64,000 bases of DNA from Kitagawia praeruptora (Eukaryota > Streptophyta > Magnoliopsida > Apiales > Apiaceae), in NCBI GenBank assembly GCA_037693485.1, contig CM075346.1:125166001-125230000 (forward strand), in the 5' to 3' direction. Shown here piece after piece: positions 49,433 through 59,700 of this stretch. The stretch's first letter is position 1; the number at the start of each line of letters is the position of its first letter. The position numbers and the translations under genes are program-made. Below the pieces are notes generated by a model that saw only the letters and a program-made list of their open reading frames with translations, was not told where the DNA came from and did no database searches.

Positions 49433-52400
49433 ATGGCAACAGTAAAGTTCAACACCAACTTCATCGCTCTCACTAGTGATGTTGAAGCACCCAATGCAAA
49501 TTTCAAGTGCTTTGTGAAATGGATGGCTGAGTCATATATCAAGGATGCACTCTCTGCCAACCCAACTCTATATCTAGATATTCTGGAACAATTCTGGAGT
49601 ACTGCTATTGTGGAGGTTGTAGCCCTGGAAAACGCAATCACTTCATATGTCATCTACTGCAAGGTTCAAGATAAGGAAATCACTATCACTACTGCAGACA
49701 TGAACCAAGCACTAGGACTACAACAGGAGTCATTTGACAGAATGGCCACTAATGCAGAGTTGGAGGAATTCTTTGAGTTCATAAACTACTCAGATGGGAT
49801 TAACCTTGGAAAGCTAAACAGAAAGAATCTGAGAAAGGAGTGGAGCTATGTGTTTGCAACTCTTCTCCAGGTCTTCACTGCCAGGAAATCAAGCTTTGAT
49901 CAAATCAGTGCACCTGTGCAGCAAATTGGATATGCTTTGGCCTATGGAAGGAAGATTGATGTTGGCCAAATCATACTTCAAGAATTATATGGGAGACTTG
50001 GTAAGAACACAACCAAGAGAGGTACTGATATTTTCTTCCCTCGCTTTATTCAATCTGTACTTAATTATAAAAATGCTTCATTGATTGAATTGCCTGGGAT
50101 TGATAAAAATAAAATAGGCTATCCTAAGTCCATGACCAAACTCATTTTTGGTAATTTGGAAACTAGGAATGATGTGGATGTAAGACTGAACATAACTCCT
50201 CATATGGAGAGTTTGTTTAGGACTTATCCCCACAACATGCCAACATTTGATGCAAAATCTAAGTTAGCACAGCCCAAGCAAGTAGAACAAAATGCTAACC
50301 CAGGGCCTGCTAACCAACCCTCTCAACCAAACACTCTACCACATACTGAGCCAACTGCATCATCCTCTCAAAAGGGTGATGTTAGTAAAAAGAAGAGAAA
50401 GGAAGTAATGTCTGCACCTTTAAATATCTTTTCTGAAGCAGCATTAGCTGTTGAATTAGGTCTAGGAAGTGAGGAACCTGAGTTACCCTTCCATAGGACA
50501 AAGAAGAAGAAAACTAAGACCACCTCTTCAGTCACACAAATGGCTGAAGTTGTAAAATCAGGGGCAAACAGCTCACTAGGTGTATCCTCTCAACAGGGTG
50601 CACCTATAGAATCAAGCATCCTCCCCAATGCACCTTCTTGTATAGAGTCAGCACATGGGAGTGATAAGGCTGGCACAACACTGAGTGGAGAGCACATCAC
50701 ATTTGAAACTCCCTCTATCTCTCAGGGGGAGTTGCCAAAATCTACTCTTAAACACACTTCTCTTCCAGAATCTAACTCTGAAATTTCTTTGGAACCTGCA
50801 ACTCAGGCAACTGAGATGCAAGGTATTGATCATCAAGAATTCTTTTCTCTTGATGAGCCAATAATTTCAAGTGACTTAGTGCATGACACTTTGTTCACCA
50901 CTCAGAACCCCCATTTAGATGGTGAGGGAATGCATGCTGAGGCATCTCCTAATGACACCATCACAAACACAGAGGTTCCACTAGTTGTTACTAGAGACTC
51001 TGTGCCTGTGTCAACTGCTGGTGTAATTCATCCCACTTCTGTGGTGACACCAGTAGTAGAGTCAATCCATCCGGTTACAGAAGTTGCATCTGTAACTGAG
51101 GAGTCTAGCTTGCCTAGCTCTAGCTCTGACTTCATGTCAACATGGCTGAAGCCTGTGCAACATGACAGTGCTTCAGGATCAGGGTCTGTTCCACAACAAT
51201 TGACGGTTGAAGCACTTCAAAGCTTAATTGTGGATCAGATTCCTGAGTTCACAAAGATTGCTCAGAACCTTCTCACAGCAGACATGCCTAATCCAGACTA
51301 TGAGGCTATTCTGTTATGCCATAGGGATGATGTGGAGGTGCAGAAGTCAAAGATCATTGATGATGCTGAGAGAGATGGTAACATAGATGCCTGGTTACAA
51401 AAAAAATATGATATTACTCTCGATGAAGCACTTCAGTATCTCCGGGAGGAATACATCACTTCACTGGGATCCAATGCAAAATCCCTGTCACCTGGTGAAG
51501 TGTATGAAGCTGTGAATGACTCCTACAAGGGTTTCCTCAAGGCTGCACACTATCTTGGCAAGGGAGTCAAAACTGAAGTCAACAAGGTGTGTGACAAGAC
51601 AGCCACTTCAGTAGCAGAAGTCAAGAGGGCCTTTGATCCTAAATTTCCTAAATTGGACAGTGTGTTCAAGGACATCAAACACTGCAACTCTACCTGCACT
51701 CAGATGGACAATGGGCTAGCTCTGCTAAAGGATACTGTCACAGGTCTGGGGCACCAATTTCAAAATCTATCTGACCAGACTACAGATGCCAATGTCATGC
51801 TGAGGATAATGTTCAAGAATCTTTATGGAGATAGGCTAGTGACTGATGTCCCTGTGCATGAATTATCTAAATATGAAGTGAAGAGGCTGCATGATCAATC
51901 TTTATCTGGTTTCAAGGCCAATGAGTTATTCACCAAGGTGAACACTCTTGAACAGGAGGTAGCTACTCTCACCAAGACCAATGCTCATCTCACAGAAAAG
52001 GTTGCATTGCTAAATGATCAGTTGGACACTCAAGCATCCACCACAGCTGATGTTCTTCTGCATCAACAATCCATGTTAGCTGCAATGATGAAGCATATGG
52101 GTCTCCCTCTACCTGATGAATCTTCAATCCCCAAGGACATTTCTACAGCCTCTGTGCCTGACAACAAGCCTAAGGGGGAGAAGAAGGCAAGGAACTCAAA
52201 TACAAAGGGGGAGAAAGGCATAATAATCAAAGAGGGTGGTCAACAAAGGGTTTCAAAGTCTCTAGCAAATGTGCCTGGCAAAGGAAAAGCCAAAGTGGAT
52301 GAGCCTCCATCTATCTTGCCAGTTGTCACTTTACCAACTGTGCACATCACTACTCCTGGAGGACAAAAGCAATCCATAACTACCACAGTGGTTGCAGGGA

Positions 52401-54175
52401 GTATGCCATCTGACAAACCTCAAATCTCTATATCTGAGAGTGCCAAGCCTGTAGAAGTCAAAGTTGTTACTGAGGCCAAGCTACAAGAAGTTGCTAACTC
52501 CAAAGTCTATCATGATAAAGCCTTCTTGGAGTTTCTGAAAGCCATAAGGGAACAGGCTGGTGACACTCAGTTTTATCTGAGGGAGGTGAAGAAGCAGATT
52601 GACTACATCACTGTCATCCCCAAGAAAGTCAACAATATATGGGTCAAGGAGATAGTGATGGTTTCCAAACTAAAGATATGGCATCTAACATACCAGATTC
52701 TACAAGACCTAAAGCACTCAGAGATAGATGCCATACTTGAGCTCATTGAGAAGAGGAATGAGAACAGCAAGAGTCTGTTTGATGATTTGAGGAATGGTCA
52801 ACCTACAAGGCTACCAGAAGTGATCAAGAAGCCATGGACAATCATTTATCAGTCTGGTACCAGAATTGAAGATATCAAGCAACTGGTCATTCCCCATGAT
52901 CTCACCACTAGAAATCACAGACTGATCATTGCTATCATTGATCAATTACAGAAGAAGGTTGGAGCCAGAAATGCTGAAGAAACTGAGGCACTGCACATCC
53001 TCAGAACCTATATTGCAACTGGTGAAATTCCAGAAATGGCTCAACCTAGGAGAAATAAGGATGATGATTCTGAAGACAAAGGTGATGGGAGGAGAAGACA
53101 TCACAGGAGAGATAAGGGTGATGAAGACAAGAAGAAAAAGGGGGACAAGGATAAAAAGGATGATGATGACCAGGGTAAAACATATGTGAGAAAGAGTGGA
53201 AGACAGCAAGCCTTAGGCACTGCTGGCAGTAACCTCACCACAACACAAGACTCTAAGTCTAGGGTGAGTACTGTTAGTAGTGATCTAGCAAAATCTACAT
53301 CTATGGCTTCTGTAACTGTCATACCATCTCAAGAAGAGAAGAAGATTCAAGTCAAGAAACCATGTGTATGTTTCAGAAAGCAATCTGCTAATGGAATACT
53401 ACTATGGTCTACCAACCAAGGTCAAAGATTTCTGCCAAGCAATCATGTCAAGAGGATGAAATTTAAACATGCTGCAAGGAGAGTGAAGCTATCCAAATCT
53501 AGAGCCCTAACAATCATTCCAGGATTTAAACTCCAGCCACTTGATGAAGACTTTGATGAAGAGCAACCGCTATTTCTAAGAGCTCAAAAGATATGCTATG
53601 CTGCAATTGTGGATGACCACCTTGTAATCAAGTACACTGATGGGAAAGAAATGAAATTCAAACAAGGGGGTTGTCAACATTTGGGTAAATTGTATGAGAT
53701 AGAAAGAATCGTTGCATTACTGGATTCTAAAGACAAGGTGGAGAAAGGATGGAAGCTGGAATTGATTGACTTTGTGAAAATGAAGAAAGAATATGCTGAG
53801 AAGATAAGAAAGGGCTGCTATGAGAAATGGTTAGAAAGGGAGAAAGAAATTGATAGACTGGAGATTGAAGCAGAAAAGCTAAGGGCAAAGGGATTGTGTA
53901 GAGTTCAGTTTGATCCCTATGTGGTGAAGTATAGGAGAAGAAATGGAGACAATGTCAATATAAGAATGGACCTACTCAGTCACTATCCTGCCAACATTCT
54001 GAAGCCAGTGCTTGAAGATTTCAAAAACTCTATTATGATTGAAGAATTGGATGCTATGACAGAAATCATGAGAGCAGTAGATGAGATTGCAAGAAAGGAG
54101 AAAGAAAGGAAACAGAAAGCATATGATGATCTACAAGCCAAAGCAATGGAGATGCAATCAAAAGAAAATGGCTAG
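49433..54175 (+). CDS. SIRE-type third ORF, 1,580 residues, function unknown
   Basis: A single open frame starting MATVKFNTNFIALTSDV. Residues 1-215 look like an N-terminal domain common in uncharacterised plant retrotransposon ORFs: LDILEQFWSTAIVE, then KEITITTADMNQALGL, and FFPRFIQSVLNY near 200-212. Residues about 280-640 are rich in S, T, P and E and probably disordered. Residues about 833-866 form leucine heptads (VNTLEQEVATLTKTNAHL), a likely coiled coil. Residues about 1200-1250 are highly charged with K, R and D runs. The C-terminal 200 residues are helical and charged (EKIRKGCYEKWLEREKEIDR). I see no signal peptide, membrane helix or enzymatic motif. Homologous ORFs are sometimes called env-like; nothing here supports that. 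It may be translated from a separate or spliced RNA. Confidence 0.8.
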   Translation: MATVKFNTNFIALTSDVEAPNANFKCFVKWMAESYIKDALSANPTLYLDILEQFWSTAIVEVVALENAITSYVIYCKVQDKEITITTADMNQALGLQQESFDRMATNAELEEFFEFINYSDGINLGKLNRKNLRKEWSYVFATLLQVFTARKSSFDQISAPVQQIGYALAYGRKIDVGQIILQELYGRLGKNTTKRGTDIFFPRFIQSVLNYKNASLIELPGIDKNKIGYPKSMTKLIFGNLETRNDVDVRLNITPHMESLFRTYPHNMPTFDAKSKLAQPKQVEQNANPGPANQPSQPNTLPHTEPTASSSQKGDVSKKKRKEVMSAPLNIFSEAALAVELGLGSEEPELPFHRTKKKKTKTTSSVTQMAEVVKSGANSSLGVSSQQGAPIESSILPNAPSCIESAHGSDKAGTTLSGEHITFETPSISQGELPKSTLKHTSLPESNSEISLEPATQATEMQGIDHQEFFSLDEPIISSDLVHDTLFTTQNPHLDGEGMHAEASPNDTITNTEVPLVVTRDSVPVSTAGVIHPTSVVTPVVESIHPVTEVASVTEESSLPSSSSDFMSTWLKPVQHDSASGSGSVPQQLTVEALQSLIVDQIPEFTKIAQNLLTADMPNPDYEAILLCHRDDVEVQKSKIIDDAERDGNIDAWLQKKYDITLDEALQYLREEYITSLGSNAKSLSPGEVYEAVNDSYKGFLKAAHYLGKGVKTEVNKVCDKTATSVAEVKRAFDPKFPKLDSVFKDIKHCNSTCTQMDNGLALLKDTVTGLGHQFQNLSDQTTDANVMLRIMFKNLYGDRLVTDVPVHELSKYEVKRLHDQSLSGFKANELFTKVNTLEQEVATLTKTNAHLTEKVALLNDQLDTQASTTADVLLHQQSMLAAMMKHMGLPLPDESSIPKDISTASVPDNKPKGEKKARNSNTKGEKGIIIKEGGQQRVSKSLANVPGKGKAKVDEPPSILPVVTLPTVHITTPGGQKQSITTTVVAGSMPSDKPQISISESAKPVEVKVVTEAKLQEVANSKVYHDKAFLEFLKAIREQAGDTQFYLREVKKQIDYITVIPKKVNNIWVKEIVMVSKLKIWHLTYQILQDLKHSEIDAILELIEKRNENSKSLFDDLRNGQPTRLPEVIKKPWTIIYQSGTRIEDIKQLVIPHDLTTRNHRLIIAIIDQLQKKVGARNAEETEALHILRTYIATGEIPEMAQPRRNKDDDSEDKGDGRRRHHRRDKGDEDKKKKGDKDKKDDDDQGKTYVRKSGRQQALGTAGSNLTTTQDSKSRVSTVSSDLAKSTSMASVTVIPSQEEKKIQVKKPCVCFRKQSANGILLWSTNQGQRFLPSNHVKRMKFKHAARRVKLSKSRALTIIPGFKLQPLDEDFDEEQPLFLRAQKICYAAIVDDHLVIKYTDGKEMKFKQGGCQHLGKLYEIERIVALLDSKDKVEKGWKLELIDFVKMKKEYAEKIRKGCYEKWLEREKEIDRLEIEAEKLRAKGLCRVQFDPYVVKYRRRNGDNVNIRMDLLSHYPANILKPVLEDFKNSIMIEELDAMTEIMRAVDEIARKEKERKQKAYDDLQAKAMEMQSKENG

Positions 54176-54334
54176 TACCTCATCATACTGTAAGAGTATT
54201 TATCTTGTAATTTCATTTATGTGTTCAATCAATTCACATACCTGTACTTTTAAAGTTTTATCTTTAATGTATGTTAGGCTTGTTATCAGACATGAAATTG
54301 TGACTAAGGGTCTCACTCACAATTTGGGGGAGAT
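54176..54334 (+). other. 3' untranslated stretch and polypurine tract
   Basis: A short non-coding stretch after the third ORF. It ends with TTTGGGGGAGAT at 54323-54334, directly before the 3' LTR, a standard polypurine tract for copia elements. Confidence 0.88.
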
Positions 54335-55621
54335 TGTTAGTTACAGAGGCATGCCTGTATACATCTAATAACAAGCCTAATTGTTTGTAATGCTTTGCAT
54401 TACTTACATGACCTCTTAACTGAGGGAACCTCTAGTTGTAGAGTTTCTGTTTGTATTGTACTAGTAATAGGCATCAAATCCTAGTTGTGTAACTCTACAA
54501 ATAGAGTCTAGAATAATGCTTGAAAGAAGTTCCATGGTTCATGCCTCAAGCAAGGAGTTAAAGACTATCAAATAATCACAGTTGGGATTTGAAGAAATGA
54601 AGAATTTGCCTAAGTACCAATTCGAGAAGTATATTTGTCTATTCGAGAAGTCCAGCATTCGAGAAGTCAGGGATTCGATATCTCAAGACACTATTCGATA
54701 TCTCTGAATACACTGTTCGATATCTCATTCGATATCTCAGGGATTCGATATGTCTACTACTCTATTCGAGAACTCAAGAAGTCAACAAGTCAAGATGCTA
54801 TTCGAGTTCTCAAAGAGTCAACAAGTCAAAGTTTCATTCGATATCTCAAAGACTCAGAAAGCTAGTCGACAACTCGAGGATTCGATAAGTCAAATGCTCT
54901 ATTCGACAACTCAAGGAATCCTGATGGAAAAGAGCTATTCGAGAAGTGGTTCGATATGTCACTATAACAGTATTCGAGAACTCGGAGTTATCGATCAAGT
55001 CAATTCTAGTTCTCGAATCACTTACTTAGTCACTTCTCGAATACATTCTTGGAGACAAAATACTGAAGAAATTGTACAAGTCAGAAACCTGCAACAAGCC
55101 AATGCACTTTATGGACCACAATCTGTAACGTGCTCTGGAAAGCCTACAAGGAAGCTTGGAGAGATATAGAAGAGACAAGGAGCTAAAGAAGTGGATCTAA
55201 ACAGGCTTTGCAAAGTCAAATCTGTAACCGTTTGACGCTTACTCAAAAAGGATAGACAGACTAGAAAGTAATTTGTTTAGCTACCTTATTTGTAGTAAGC
55301 AGGCTGTATCCATGTTCTATAAGGACACAGCCTCACTTCATAACTTAGTAACTTTTGTGAGTCAAGTTTTTCATACACTGTAAGCTATATCTCTCTGAGA
55401 AAAACGAAGCTGAGAATACTACCATTTGTATTCACAGATTGTAGCAACCTTTATCTAATATACATTAGATTAAAGTGATATTGTGTCTTGTGTTGTTTAT
55501 TTATCCGCACCTTAATTTCTGCACACACAGGCACTTATCTGCTACATAGACTCAATCCAAGAAAAGTTCAAGAATCCATTCACCCCCCTCTGTATTCTTT
55601 GACCGTGTTCAATACTCAACA
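54335..55621 (+). repeat. SIRE-type 3' LTR
   Basis: 1,287 bp, nearly identical to the 5' LTR, with the motif array at about 54621-55046 and a shorter poly-C run. It ends AATACTCAACA. Confidence 0.93.
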
Positions 55622-55626
55622 TAAAA
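55622..55626. repeat. Target-site duplication, right copy (taaaa)
   Basis: Matches 41499-41503. Confidence 0.92.
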
Positions 55627-56529
55627 TTATAGTAATTTATATTATTCAAAAAAAATTAAGTCAGGATTTTGGCAATAACTTATGGATGCAATTTAGTACC
55701 TTTCAATTAGATGATGTATGCTTCTTGAACGAAAGAAATTAAAAAGATTGTATTTCAATTACAATTCTTATATAAAATATATACTTGACAAAAAAAAACA
55801 AAAATATTAGATTTTTACGGATTCAAAAGTCAATTTTTTTAGGAATAATTTTAAATCTTTAATTTTTAGTTCTTTACTTATTTCTTGATAGCATTAAAAG
55901 TAAAAATAATTTTTTAATTAAGTATTTGGCCGAAGGCAAAAGAGGCTAAGCTAAATATAAATAACTATAAGATTTGTGATCTGATAAATTTATATTTATC
56001 AATTAGTAATAGAACAAAATTAAAATAATTGAATGTAATCATAATATCAAAACACATATAATTATTTATACCAATTAATTATTCTAATTGATTGCCAGGT
56101 TGGAATTAATCTCAAGTCTGTATGTTGGCCGATTATATTATATTAGTAATATTCCATTTACTGATTTTTACCATTGTGATAACTGATAACCATTGAAAAA
56201 GTCAATTTATATTTTCTAGGTTCATATTCAAAATTATGTAATATTAAAAATGCTCAAACTAATTTTTGAAAAAGAATCCGAGGGCAAGAAAAACTGATAA
56301 AATTATGGCATATTCCATTCTTTCCAAAATGAAAAAGGAGATCTCTTTTGAGTTTTGATCCATTTTAAAATTCCAAAATGAAAAAGGAGATCTCTTTTGA
56401 TCCATTTTAAAATTAAAATATCCTCAATTATTATACGATTATTCATCTAATCCTGTCATATTCGTATCAACGGTCCAGATTCGTCCTCGAAAATCCAATC
56501 AAACCCGAAAGTAACTTTTTCAGATATGA
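55627..56529. other. AT-rich intergenic DNA upstream of ferritin
   Basis: No gene seen. It is very AT-rich. A direct tandem duplication of about 40 bases (containing aaaatgaaaaaggagatctc) lies at 56332-56413. Confidence 0.7.
56332..56413. repeat. Tandem duplication upstream of ferritin
   Basis: Two neighbouring copies of a unit of about 41-49 bases, each with tccaaaatgaaaaaggag followed by atctcttttg and gatccattttaaaat. The first copy has an extra agttttg. Distal promoter location, about 310-390 bases before the start codon. Confidence 0.85.
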
Positions 56530-56543
56530 CATGAGCTCGCCAC
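56530..56543 (+). promoter_or_regulatory. IDRS-like iron-response site of ferritin promoter
   Basis: CATGAGCTCGCCAC matches 11 of 14 bases of the iron-dependent regulatory sequence known from Arabidopsis and maize ferritin promoters (core CACGAGGCCGCCAC, recalled from the literature). It lies 194 bases before the ATG, a plausible place. In known genes the site mediates repression when iron is low. Confidence 0.5.
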
Positions 56544-56575
56544 GCGCCCTCTTTGTCCACTTAATCCTCACCATC

Positions 56576-56581
56576 CACGTG
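56576..56581 (+). promoter_or_regulatory. G-box (CACGTG)
   Basis: A perfect CACGTG between the IDRS-like site and the TATA box. bHLH factors that control iron genes bind such boxes; whether they act here is inference. Confidence 0.5.
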
Positions 56582-56627
56582 TCATTAAATCGACGGCCCA
56601 AATCATTCGCCATACGCCTATCATCTG

Positions 56628-56638
56628 TATATATATAC
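56628..56638 (+). promoter_or_regulatory. TATA box of ferritin gene
   Basis: tatatatatac lies 86-96 bases before the ATG, leaving room for a 5' leader of about 60 bases that is rich in C and A. Confidence 0.65.
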
Positions 56639-56723
56639 ACTCCGTGACTGTGTGTATATCTCATCTCTCTCACTCACCACACAATCCAATCCCCCTTTCA
56701 TTTCACACACACAAACACACAGT

Positions 56724-59700
56724 ATGTTTTTGAGAGCTTCTCCGGCGGTTTTTTCGCCGTCTGTCGAGAGTGTGATTCCGCAAATCGGCGGCGTGTTTGC
56801 GCCGGCGAAGGTTGGGAACGGTGTTGTATGCGCGGCGTCGAAGAACGCGAATCACCGGCCGTTGACCGGCGTTGTTTTTGAGCCGTTTGAGGAGGTTAAG
56901 AAGGAGCTGATGCTTGTGCCGTCGTTGCCGCAGGACTCAATTGCGCGTCAGAAGTACTCGGATGAGTGCGAAGCTGTTATCAATGAACAGATCAAGTATA
57001 ACTCTCTCTCTCTGTGTTCGAAATTAAACTTGTATATGCTTGATTAATTGTATATGCTTGTTGTTCAATTAAACTTGTTTTTAAACTTATATGCGTATAT
57101 ATTACTCCCTGGCACGGAGTACAAGACAAGTGTGTATAAATTTGGTGTAATATTGTTAAAATAAATGAAGTAGTGGGCACGGAGTACAAGATAAGTGTGT
57201 ATAAAATTGGTGTAATATTGTTAAAATAAATGAAGTAGTGAATATAATAGTGATTTTATTGTTAAAATAAGTGGAGTAGTGGGTGTAATAGTGATTTTAT
57301 TGTTAAAATAAGTGAAGTAGTTGGTGTAATAGTGTAAAGTATTGTTAAAATAAGTGAGTTAGTGGGTGTAATAGTATTAAAACTTACTCCCTCCGTCCCT
57401 AAATATCATTCCTGTTTTGACTGGACACGTTTGCCAACGCGTACTTTTGATCGTTAATATCTTTAATTTTGTATTAGTTTTAAATATAAAAACTTCACTG
57501 TATTAAAGTACTCATAAATACGAATCCAACAAGATCACTCATGACTATATTCCGTCTTATAGATTAGACGTAAATTAGTAATTTGTCTCATGTTATGAAC
57601 AGGACCGACATTTCAAATCAGAAAAACAATCAGAGACAGAGGGAGTACTATTTAGGGAATGTAAAGAAATGAATGGGACGGTCCCAAATAGTAAGTGTAA
57701 AGAATCCATTGGGACGGAGGGAGTATCTGTTAATGAATTTGAAAATTTATGTATGTGTGTGTTATGTGCTTTTTTTTTTTTTTTTTTTTGTCATTTGGTA
57801 TTGTTAGAGCCTCTCTATTTTATTTTTCGATTATGTAAGAGTCGGTGTAGTTATGTATGTGCTTGTTATTCCATTGAATCTGTTTTGTTATGATATAAGT
57901 GTTACTCGTACGCTTGTTGCTTTGATTGATTGTGTTTGGGGATTAGGCTAATTTAGACTTGAACTAGATGTTATATATTTATATGTTTACTTGTTTTTCA
58001 ATTGGTTTTACTTTTGAAATTATATTGTTATTGGTTGCTGCCCTGTAAGATTTTAAAAACCTCTCATGTTTATTTGTTGTTAGTGTCGGATGACTCAAGG
58101 AACACTATGGGATATTGTGGACTTAAAGTTTTAATCTTTATTAGTTTTTTATGTGTGTATGATTTGGTATTAGCTGATAAGTTGACTTCAAGTAGTACTT
58201 TTGTACATTATCATTTGTGTGATGTAATGTTTGCTCATTTGTTGGTGATTTCAGTGTTGAATACAACGTTTCATATGTTTATCATGCCATGTATGCTTAC
58301 TTCGATCGGGATAACGTTGCTCTCAAGGGTTTGGCCAAGTAAGCTTTCAGATATTCATATTCTTGCACTTTCTTTGCATGGTTAGCTTCAATTGTTTAAT
58401 ACTGTCTGTTTATGGTGGTTTCTGTTTAGATTTTTCAAGGACTCGAGTGAAGAAGAAAGAGAGCATGCTGAAACATTTATGGAGTATCAGGTACTTGTAT
58501 CGCCTTTTATTTTTTGTATCGGTAATCTTGTTTAAATGCTTAATTTTTCTACAGAATTGCTTATGTGAGTTAGGTGGTAAAGACTAAATCTTTAACTTCC
58601 TGCTTTAAACTTTTCAGAACAAACGTGGTGGAAAGGTGAAGCTGCAGTCTATTATAATGCCAATATCTGAGTTTGATAATTCTGATAAGGGAGATGCTCT
58701 GTACGGTATGACTCCTCTGTTCCCAGTGTGTTACCTTTTTAAGTCTTTTTTTTTTCCTATCTAGTGTTGGTTATACAACTTTTACCATCGTAGACAAACA
58801 CATTATATGTGTTCTTCATGGCCGTTTCTGTTTGAGAAAGCAAAAAATTATGAATATTTTGCAGGCCAGTAGTTTCTTAGGAAAATAAGTAAGAAGTGAT
58901 ATTAACTCAGATATGAATATAACGTCATGAAAAAAGAATTCACATGAAAGTATCAAAATTTCTTGGTTGCTCTGTACGTACTAATACAGGTACACTTGTT
59001 ATTTAAGTTAATTCACATTTATTTTCCTAGCACATGTTTCCCTCTTAATGCACTTCTCGTGCATTAATGTACAGCACTTGTTATCAAAATGATCACGCCC
59101 TAGGCAATCCCTTGGAAGGTATAATTTTGTCCAGCTTCGCATACGAGCACAGTATCTTTTACATTAATGTAATGCATACTTGAATCATGCTTAATTTATA
59201 GTATCTGTTAGTGATACTGTCGTGTTTTGAATATTTATATAAAGTTTAAAACTTTGTGTTATTACCTGGTTGGATTAGTAAGCATCACACTATCACTGAA
59301 ATATATAACCAAGTGTTAATGTGGTAAATGCAAACTCGGCCTATGTGGCTTTGACACTTGTGTAACCTATGTCTGCTTACAACTTTTATAAGTGTTATGT
59401 CTAGTGCACGTATAATGTTGAATTTAAAGCAATTGATTAAAAGTTGAGTACTTGAACTATACAGCGATGGAACTTGCGTTGTCTTTGGAGAAACTGACGA
59501 ATGAAAAACTTCTGCACTTGCACGAGGTAAAATAACCTTACATTTTCATTTGGTTTTGTTTGAATATATATGTTTTTCATTTAATATATCATTTTCAAAA
59601 CCTTTGTTGTACTATTTCATACAAAATCCTCATTTGTGGTAATTGCATTCGGAAGGTCTAAAACTTTGTTGCATTCAGTCAGTGTTTTTATTGACATTCA

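Larger units (their letters stand above)
41504..55621 (+). mobile_element. SIRE/Maximus-type Ty1/copia retrotransposon, nearly full length and young
   Basis: A 14,118-bp element: LTR 41504-42797, primer-binding site 42800-42811, gag 42843-45348, pol 45327-48587, a motif-rich leader 48588-49432, a third ORF 49433-54175, polypurine tract 54322-54334, LTR 54335-55621. Both 5-bp duplications are present. By eye the LTRs differ at only a few places: one G/C near 41656 against 54487, one missing base near 55231, and the length of a poly-C run near 42751. This indicates recent insertion. A long gag, a copia domain order and an extra ORF after pol are the marks of the SIRE lineage. Gag is damaged, so this copy cannot move on its own products. 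Confidence 0.93.

Noticed and set aside
49433..54175. Envelope protein
   Set aside because: No signal peptide, membrane helix or cleavage pattern is visible; the protein is mostly charged or disordered.
54635..55169. Open frames of 76 and 139 codons in the SIRE LTRs (also at 41804-42338)
   Set aside because: They are translations of the ATTCGA-motif array, giving repetitive SRSQ/DISK-like peptides, not real proteins.
56652..56723. In-frame upstream extension of ferritin starting at a GTG
   Set aside because: Nuclear plant genes start at ATG. The stretch lies just after the TATA box, partly before the likely transcription start.
58002..58385. 127-codon frame across ferritin exon 2
   Set aside because: It mixes intron sequence with exon 2 in the wrong frame; the splice sites and ferritin match explain the region.
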